From positions 1,907,816-1,971,815 of the forward strand of contig VXBM01000058.1 of the NCBI GenBank assembly GCA_013400155.1: a stretch of 64,000 nt of DNA. Reading direction: 5' to 3'. This DNA is from Helopsaltes ochotensis (lineage: Eukaryota; Chordata; Aves; Passeriformes; Locustellidae). Both the position numbers and the translations under genes were made by a program. Shown here piece after piece: positions 62,301-64,000 of this stretch; position 1 is the first letter of the stretch, and each line of letters starts with the position of its first letter. The notes below the pieces were generated by a model. That model was not told where the DNA came from, did not search any database, and worked only from the letters and a program-made list of their open reading frames with translations.

Positions 62301-63108
62301 GATGGTTATCCTTCTTTTCCAGTTCATTGGGCACTTTGTAGCAGGTTCATCAAAAATTTAGTTGGTGTTCCACAAACTGGTTTTGTGAAGGAATGCTAAG
62401 CCACAGGGAGTTGGTGTCGTGCTCCTGGAAGGCACAGGGCAGATTCAATGCACAGGAACATTCATTGAGGTCTCTAACCTCATTCTGTAAAAGCATGTGT
62501 TTTTTATGTGGTAAGAGGTGGTGCTTGAGATTTAACAGCTAGCTGTGATTTCTGTTATTTAAAATGATAATGACTTCCCTTGGCTAATAACTTCTTGGAT
62601 GAAATTATCTATGGATGAAACTACCTACTGATGCATTGAATTCTTCAAATTGATTCCTTGAAATAATGAATCAGTCTCTTTGTTGGAGTGAGGAGTCATG
62701 TCCATGATGGGTGAAAGGCTTTCTCTCAAACCAAGTCTGAGGTCTTTGCAGGACTGGGATGCACATGGGATAAACTGAAATTGCCTTTGTCCTGCAAGGA
62801 TAAATCTTGGCAGGGCTCTCTTGGGTGAAAATCTGCAGAGAGGCCATGAATTTGTGTAAGAATTCATATCACAACCTTGTTAAAAGATTACATGGCAATT
62901 TCAAATGCTCAAATATATATATACACACATACCAAAATATATATGGATGAGCATTTATAAATATGTCATTTTTCTTTCTTTATAGGCCAGTGTTTAAAGA
63001 TAATCAGGGAAATGTTGACAGAGACTCCCGATTCTCCCCCTTATTCAGGCAAGAAAGCAATAAGATTTCCATGGAAGATTTGATTAAACTAATAGCAGAA
63101 TACAGAAG
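14252..63108 (+). CDS. DOCK10: DOCK10 (zizimin-3), N-terminal part, spliced and 3'-incomplete
   Basis: Overall gene model. DOCK10 is a DOCK-C/zizimin-family guanine nucleotide exchange factor reported to act on CDC42 and RAC1, with roles in lymphocytes and in dendritic spines. The coding path is 14252-14353 (alternative first exon), then 25469-25585, 33143-33232, 40563-40645, 43935-44007, 44316-44450, 44719-44853, 49263-49446, 51084-51169, 53267-53350, 54221-54376, 55858-56079, 56773-56895, 57505-57587 and 62986-63108. Joined, this is 598 codons plus two bases with no internal stop. Order of parts, counted from the alternative start: basic N-terminus (1-34), DOCK-C/D N-terminal region (35 to about 155), Ser/Gly linker (159-173), PH domain (about 178-295), acidic linker, then the segment before DHR-1. 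DHR-1 and DHR-2 are off the right edge. DOCK10 is preferred over DOCK9 or DOCK11 because KSGWLYKGNFNSTVNN and KMNDLTYFVLAAE follow DOCK10 as I remember it. No database search was run. Confidence 0.95.
17512..17532 (+). repeat. (TG)n microsatellite
   Basis: About ten uninterrupted TG units, flanked by CATAC and CTGCACGCATGCA. Potentially polymorphic and Z-DNA-prone. Confidence 0.9.
20811..20845 (+). repeat. 15-base tandem duplication beside a telomere-like GGTTAGGG
   Basis: GGGTAACTGAAGTCC (20816-20830) is followed directly by AGGTAACTGAAGTCC (20831-20845), one mismatch apart. The preceding bases read ATAGGGTTAGGG, a two-unit telomere-like motif. Too short to call an interstitial telomeric repeat. 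Confidence 0.7.
24050..24125 (+). mobile_element. CR1-like LINE 3'-end remnant
   Basis: AGCAGGGAGTTGGAGTAGAT, followed by GACCTGCAGAGATCCTC, resembles the sense 3' end of avian CR1 elements (AGCAGGGGGTTGGACTAGAT, then GACCTCCAGAGGTCCCTTCC, from memory). Only the tail is visible, with no ORF2 sequence. Short 5'-truncated copies are typical of CR1. Confidence 0.6.
25469..25585 (+). CDS. DOCK10: DOCK10 exon 2 (first common exon)
   Basis: Thirty-nine codons beginning EKPKLLEPLDYEAV and ending DDDFS before a GTAAGT donor at 25586. The EPLDYE motif is the hallmark of the DOCK-C/D N-terminal region in DOCK9, DOCK10 and DOCK11. The acceptor is a tandem CAGCAG (25463-25468). Using its first AG would start the exon at 25466 and add one glutamine; both choices keep phase 0. 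The exon is phase 0 at both ends and is shared by all first exons. The pyrimidine tract TTTTCTTTTTTTCCA before it is strong. Confidence 0.95.
25586..33142 (+). other. DOCK10 intron 2
   Basis: Intron of 7.6 kb. No exon, RNA gene or clear transposon was recognised. The section near 30240-30480 is AT-rich without simple repeats. Confidence 0.75.
33143..33232 (+). CDS. DOCK10: DOCK10 exon 3
   Basis: Thirty codons starting IDTISLEIRTVY and ending NLFVRE, flanked by TTTATTGTCAG and GTGAGT. It holds the VPEDAE..AENL motif shared with mammalian DOCK10 and, more loosely, DOCK9 and DOCK11. It belongs to the N-terminal family-specific domain ahead of the PH domain. Phase 0 at both ends, so skipping it would keep frame. 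Confidence 0.95.
34835..34866 (+). repeat. (AT)n-(AC)n compound microsatellite
   Basis: About nine AT units followed by ACGCACACACACAC. Likely length-polymorphic. Confidence 0.9.
35320..35342. repeat. Short perfect hairpin
   Basis: TATCCTAAAA and TTTTAGGATA form perfect 10-base arms around a TAT loop. A third GGATATTTT copy lies just upstream. Probably a chance AT-rich local duplication. Confidence 0.6.
36830..37110. other. GC-rich, CpG-containing intronic patch
   Basis: A sharply bounded GC-rich block in AT-rich intron 3 with about 15 CpGs and open frames on both strands. It contains a donor-like CAGGGTGAGCAC near 36917 and an acceptor-like CTCCGCAGGCCC near 36944. No known exon of DOCK10 maps here by protein order, since exons 3 and 4 join in frame without it. 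Confidence 0.4.
37348..37471 (+). repeat. T-rich (GTTT)n low-complexity tract
   Basis: More than 120 bases of T runs mixed with GTTT, GGTTT and TTGG units. Frames through it are artefacts of composition. Confidence 0.9.
38904..38925. repeat. 22-base perfect palindrome / 12-base tandem
   Basis: GTGGATCCACATGTGGATCC followed by AC equals its own reverse complement. It also arises from two tandem copies of GTGGATCCACAT (38904-38915 and 38916-38927). Function unknown; a duplication of a self-complementary 12-mer is the simplest origin. Confidence 0.85.
40563..40645 (+). CDS. DOCK10: DOCK10 exon 4
   Basis: Eighty-three bases starting ACKYYSSHWHVVNYKYE, after acceptor TTCTGTTTAG and before donor GTAAGA. 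The WHVVNYKYE motif is nearly invariant in zizimin-family proteins. The exon ends after two bases of a codon; exon 5 supplies the third base to make glutamine. Skipping it alone would shift the frame. Confidence 0.95.
40646..43934 (+). other. DOCK10 intron 4
   Basis: Intron of 3.3 kb. An 18-base AT-rich palindrome at 43560-43577 is the only structure noted; nothing else was recognised. Confidence 0.75.
43560..43577. repeat. 18-base AT-rich palindrome
   Basis: AACTTTAATATTAAAGTT is its own reverse complement. Likely chance in AT-rich intron. Confidence 0.7.
43935..44007 (+). CDS. DOCK10: DOCK10 exon 5
   Basis: Seventy-three bases, the smallest exon here. It completes the codon split with exon 4, then reads SECRPEKLPSHSFEIDHEDV and ends DKDE before donor GTATGT. 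PEKLPSHSFEIDHED matches DOCK10 rather than DOCK9 (VYEVDEE) or DOCK11 (HVFEIDED). This acidic segment leads to the Ser/Gly linker before the PH domain. Confidence 0.95.
44008..44315 (+). other. DOCK10 intron 5 (308 bases)
   Basis: Short AT-rich intron with nothing inside beyond splice signals (donor GTATGT, acceptor TTCCATATAG). Confidence 0.85.
44316..44450 (+). CDS. DOCK10: DOCK10 exon 6 (polyglycine linker and start of PH domain)
   Basis: Forty-five codons starting DTTSHSSSK, followed by nine glycines (four GGT then five GGA codons, about 44343-44369), then LAAGVYKSGWLYKGN as the first strand of the PH domain, ending NNSITVR before donor GTAAGG. The GWL(Y/H)K motif is the usual PH domain start. 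The glycine run is a simple repeat at DNA level and may vary in length. Phase 0 at both ends. Confidence 0.95.
44343..44369 (+). repeat. Coding polyglycine repeat (GGT)4(GGA)5
   Basis: A trinucleotide run within exon 6 encoding nine glycines directly before the PH domain. Likely to vary in length among individuals or species. Confidence 0.9.
44719..44853 (+). CDS. DOCK10: DOCK10 exon 7 (PH domain core)
   Basis: Forty-five codons starting SFKKRYFQLTQL and ending CIFLDSCTGVVQ, between CCACTTCAG and GTAAGT. It encodes central PH strands, with KKRYF and YKDEK as the basic stretches that would face phosphoinositide head groups in a typical PH fold (inference from fold). Phase 0 at both ends: skipping it would delete the PH core without a frameshift. 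Confidence 0.96.
44854..49262 (+). other. DOCK10 intron 7
   Basis: Intron of 4.4 kb inside the PH-coding region. It holds a diverged tandem duplication at 47134-47303. No extra exon is needed, since exons 7 and 8 join in phase 0 with conserved protein order. Confidence 0.75.
47134..47303 (+). repeat. Diverged tandem duplication, period about 81 bases
   Basis: GTACCTGATTTAAAGATCTT starts at 47134 and again at 47215. The copies stay similar through ATGTC..TAAG.GGAA and AATAAAT, after which the second has a short insertion before a second TTTTGTCTT. Copies differ at many positions, so the duplication is not recent. Confidence 0.75.
49263..49446 (+). CDS. DOCK10: DOCK10 exon 8 (end of PH domain)
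   Basis: One hundred eighty-four bases starting NNRLRKHAFELKMNDLTYF. It contains the PH C-terminal helix with its invariant tryptophan (DMDDWIFTLNKIL, Trp277 in the alternative-start numbering), then a charged linker ending ADLTDLRL. The acceptor is TTTTTTCCAACAG and the donor GTAAGA. The exon ends after the first base of an aspartate codon finished by exon 9. Confidence 0.96.
49447..51083 (+). other. DOCK10 intron 8
   Basis: Intron of 1.6 kb. No further feature recognised. Short frames near 50600-50800 overlap on both strands and match no family. Confidence 0.75.
51084..51169 (+). CDS. DOCK10: DOCK10 exon 9
   Basis: Eighty-six bases completing the split aspartate codon and ending LHPDFAK. 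It is acidic and Ser-rich (SQEEADSSENT), a likely flexible linker after the PH domain. EETDSSEN.LHADFAK is the mammalian counterpart as I remember it. The donor GTAATG is less canonical than the others. The first half of this exon diverges most from mammals. Confidence 0.92.
51170..53266 (+). other. DOCK10 intron 9
   Basis: Intron of 2.1 kb, with an A-rich stretch near 51893-51950. Nothing else was recognised. Confidence 0.75.
53267..53350 (+). CDS. DOCK10: DOCK10 exon 10
   Basis: Twenty-eight codons, YITETEETVKASRNTERLNL to LDPDIA, between TGTCACCACAG and GTAAGC. RLNLFSLDPD is a strongly conserved DOCK-C segment. Phase 0 at both ends. Confidence 0.95.
53351..54220 (+). other. DOCK10 intron 10
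   Basis: Intron of 0.87 kb containing a short CR1-like fragment at 53535-53600. Confidence 0.75.
53535..53600 (-). mobile_element. CR1-like LINE 3'-end remnant, antisense
   Basis: CAGAATGGCTGAGGATGGCA, then GTGACCTCTGGAGGTCATCC and AG, matches the reverse complement of the avian CR1 tail as remembered (CCTCTGGAGGTCATCCAGTC). Only about 65 bases are recognisable. Confidence 0.6.
54221..54376 (+). CDS. DOCK10: DOCK10 exon 11
   Basis: Fifty-two codons starting ALNPQKKEFPGTNS and ending TENENDPSTN before donor GTAAGC. SVIKPFEEK..KRI and the CVTENENDP motif identify DOCK10. The first 14 residues are less conserved. The acceptor is CCTACTTATTTCAG. A T-rich low-complexity run begins about 25 bases past the donor. 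Confidence 0.95.
54377..55857 (+). other. DOCK10 intron 11
   Basis: Intron of 1.5 kb beginning with a T-rich run and ending with two acceptor-like sites: a decoy at 55787-55788 and the used one at 55856-55857. Confidence 0.75.
54402..54458 (+). repeat. T-rich low-complexity run
   Basis: Poly-T broken by C and GGTTGG units, similar in character to the tract at 37348-37471. Confidence 0.9.
55858..56079 (+). CDS. DOCK10: DOCK10 exon 12
   Basis: Seventy-four codons, the longest exon here, starting VEPFFVSVALYDVRDGRKIS and ending EEWLKYPKQ. EPFFVSVALYD and ISADFHVDLNH are near-invariant in DOCK9, DOCK10 and DOCK11. The middle (SSPLENGAVGNIDSNEMEEP) is a divergent, probably flexible insert. The donor GTATTC is weak, and a pyrimidine-rich decoy acceptor sits 69 bases upstream of the true one. 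Phase 0 at both ends. Confidence 0.96.
56080..56772 (+). other. DOCK10 intron 12
   Basis: Intron of 0.69 kb. Retention would add four residues (VFHM) and then TGA. Nothing else was recognised. Confidence 0.75.
56773..56895 (+). CDS. DOCK10: DOCK10 exon 13
   Basis: Forty-one codons starting ALFSISNPHSEIVLVAKIEK and ending YIKNPDSLK before donor GTAATG. The IEKVL.GNI..AEPYIKN motif is conserved across the zizimin family. The acceptor is TTTTATCCACAG. Phase 0 at both ends. Confidence 0.96.
56896..57504 (+). other. DOCK10 intron 13
   Basis: Intron of 0.61 kb with short overlapping frames on both strands that match nothing known. Confidence 0.75.
57505..57587 (+). CDS. DOCK10: DOCK10 exon 14
   Basis: Eighty-three bases starting CAQKVLKSNKQFCSKLGKYR and including MPFAWSV, ending with the first two bases of an arginine codon before donor GTATGT. 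GKYRMPFAW is the strongly conserved DOCK-C segment (GQYRMPFAW in DOCK9 and DOCK11). The acceptor is TTCCTTTTTTGCAG. Confidence 0.96.
58229..58243 (+). repeat. (TC)n short repeat
   Basis: About seven TC units in a pyrimidine-rich stretch. Confidence 0.85.
61267..61350 (-). mobile_element. CR1-like LINE 3'-end remnant, antisense
   Basis: AATCATGGAATCTTTTGGGT followed by TTGAAAGCACCTTGAGGATC resembles the reverse complement of a CR1 tail (AATCATAGAAT..TTTGGGTTGG, then AAAAGACCTTAAAGATCATC, from memory). Old and truncated. Confidence 0.6.
62911..62945 (+). repeat. AT/AC-rich simple repeat
   Basis: AAATATATATATACACACAT then AAAATATATAT, about 40 bases before the exon 15 acceptor. Confidence 0.85.
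62986..63108 (+). CDS. DOCK10: DOCK10 exon 15 (last exon in the window)
   Basis: One hundred twenty-three bases completing the split arginine codon, then PVFKDNQGNVDRDSRFSPLF and ending IKLIAEYR plus two bases of a further arginine codon, before donor GTAAGC. It follows mammalian DOCK10 closely and precedes the segment leading to DHR-1. The next exon must start with a base completing arginine and is not found before the right edge. Confidence 0.96.
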
Positions 63109-64000
63109 GTAAGCAAAAGTTTCTAATTTGCTTTGAAGCTTTATAAAGCCATGCAGAATAATTGTAGCTGGGTTTTTTCTTCATTTAACGGTGTGCCAAA
63201 GTGGCCATGTTAAATTATATTACATTAGTGCTTTTCACATTAGGTTATTACCTGCCAAAGAGTGCTTGAGGTTGGACTTTCCAGGAAAATTGAAACGTCA
63301 TTTGGCACATTAAAATAATGTTATTATAACCTAAAAATAGTGATTGCTTAAATCAGCTTTTATCTGGGGAGATGCAGGGGAAATACCCAACATTATCCCA
63401 GGGGGAAAAAAACCAAAAATGAAAGAGTGGAAGAGATACAAAATCATTCTTTGTGGGTTTCTCAACTCCTTGCTTTTGTTTGTCTCCGTGGCAAACTCAA
63501 GAATGGACATCGAAAGTAAAAGCCTTCTCCAGGTGTTTTATAGCCTGTAAATTTCTGAACAGAGGTTTGGCTGGGTAGTTTCCATACAGGTATAAATCAG
63601 GTTAATCCTAGAGCAGGGTTTGTGTTTATACTGGATAAGCGACATGAGAATTGAACCATGTCTCATGTCTCCTTGTCTCGTCTACTCTAGATGGCCCTAA
63701 AAATGAATAATCTAAATAACTTCTGTTCCATTTATATAAAAAAGATCATAGAAAGATTGAATGTCAGCTATGGGGTTTGGATTGGGCCCTTAACTTCTTG
63801 TGCCACCTTACTGTTACTGGTCAGGACACTCTACTGACTATTCATTAGCATCACCAGTGCTGTGTTAGTGTCCCTAAAACATCTAGACAAACGAGATTTA
63901 GCATTGTGGTTTTGGCACTGCTCACATTGCTCGGGCACAAGGAATATGTCTTGGTCTCTTTTCAGCATGGCACTTGCAGAAGCCACAATGATGTCAACTC
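63109..64000 (+). other. DOCK10 intron 15, 5' part
   Basis: Intron running off the window. No frame here continues the DOCK10 protein toward DHR-1. Confidence 0.8.

Larger units (their letters stand above)
57588..62985 (+). other. DOCK10 intron 14
   Basis: Intron of 5.4 kb. It contains a (TC)n run at 58229-58243, a CR1-like remnant at 61267-61350 and an AT/AC-rich run at 62911-62945. Exons 14 and 15 join in frame, so no missing exon is implied. Confidence 0.75.

Noticed and set aside
63745..63830. Possible further CR1 tail (ATCATAGAAAGATTGAA.., GGTTTGGATTGGG)
   Set aside because: Similarity to the CR1 end is too weak and patchy to call by eye.
1..64000. tRNA, rRNA, microRNA hairpins, intact retroviral or LINE coding regions
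   Set aside because: None recognised. No pol-like or reverse-transcriptase motifs were seen in any frame, and no cloverleaf or long stable hairpin stood out by eye.

Overview
The window is vertebrate nuclear DNA, most likely from a bird. One multi-exon gene runs left to right on the + strand, exons are short (73-222 nt) with canonical GT/AG ends, introns are compact, interspersed repeats are few, and those I can recognise look like old CR1 LINE 3' ends, the usual avian retroposon. The species cannot be fixed; avian is an inference from CR1 content and intron size. There is no bacterial-type gene, operon, CRISPR array or recognisable RNA gene.

The only gene I can support is the 5' part of DOCK10 (dedicator of cytokinesis 10, zizimin-3), a DOCK-C/zizimin-family guanine nucleotide exchange factor for Rho GTPases. 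Fourteen internal exons (numbered 2-15 here) were placed by joining open frames at splice sites. Every junction keeps frame and the joined protein follows mammalian DOCK10 from the N-terminal family motif (EPLDYE-type), through a PH domain with a polyglycine lead-in, to the region before DHR-1. The coding part of exons 2-15 gives 564 codons plus two bases. The C2-like DHR-1 and catalytic DHR-2 domains lie beyond the right edge.

Layout: 1-14251 is upstream or intron-1 sequence with two CpG-rich patches. 14252-14353 is a probable alternative first coding exon, starting MSFRG and ending in a strong GTGAGT donor in the phase needed by exon 2. 14354-25468 is intron with one CR1 remnant. Exon 2 (25469-25585) and exon 3 (33143-33232) are isolated. 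Exons 4-8 (40563-49446) carry the linker and PH domain. Exons 9-14 (51084-57587) carry the region between PH and DHR-1. Exon 15 (62986-63108) is followed by intron to the end. The first exon of the other known transcript type (protein starting MAGERTRR in mammals, from memory) is not seen and probably lies further left.

Points worth attention: the alternative first exon with a short in-frame upstream ORF, a tandem NAGNAG acceptor at exon 2, a nine-glycine tract next to the PH domain, a pyrimidine-rich decoy acceptor before exon 12 that would add an in-frame stop, three CpG-rich patches, and small palindromes or tandem duplications in introns. I found no undescribed multi-gene system here.
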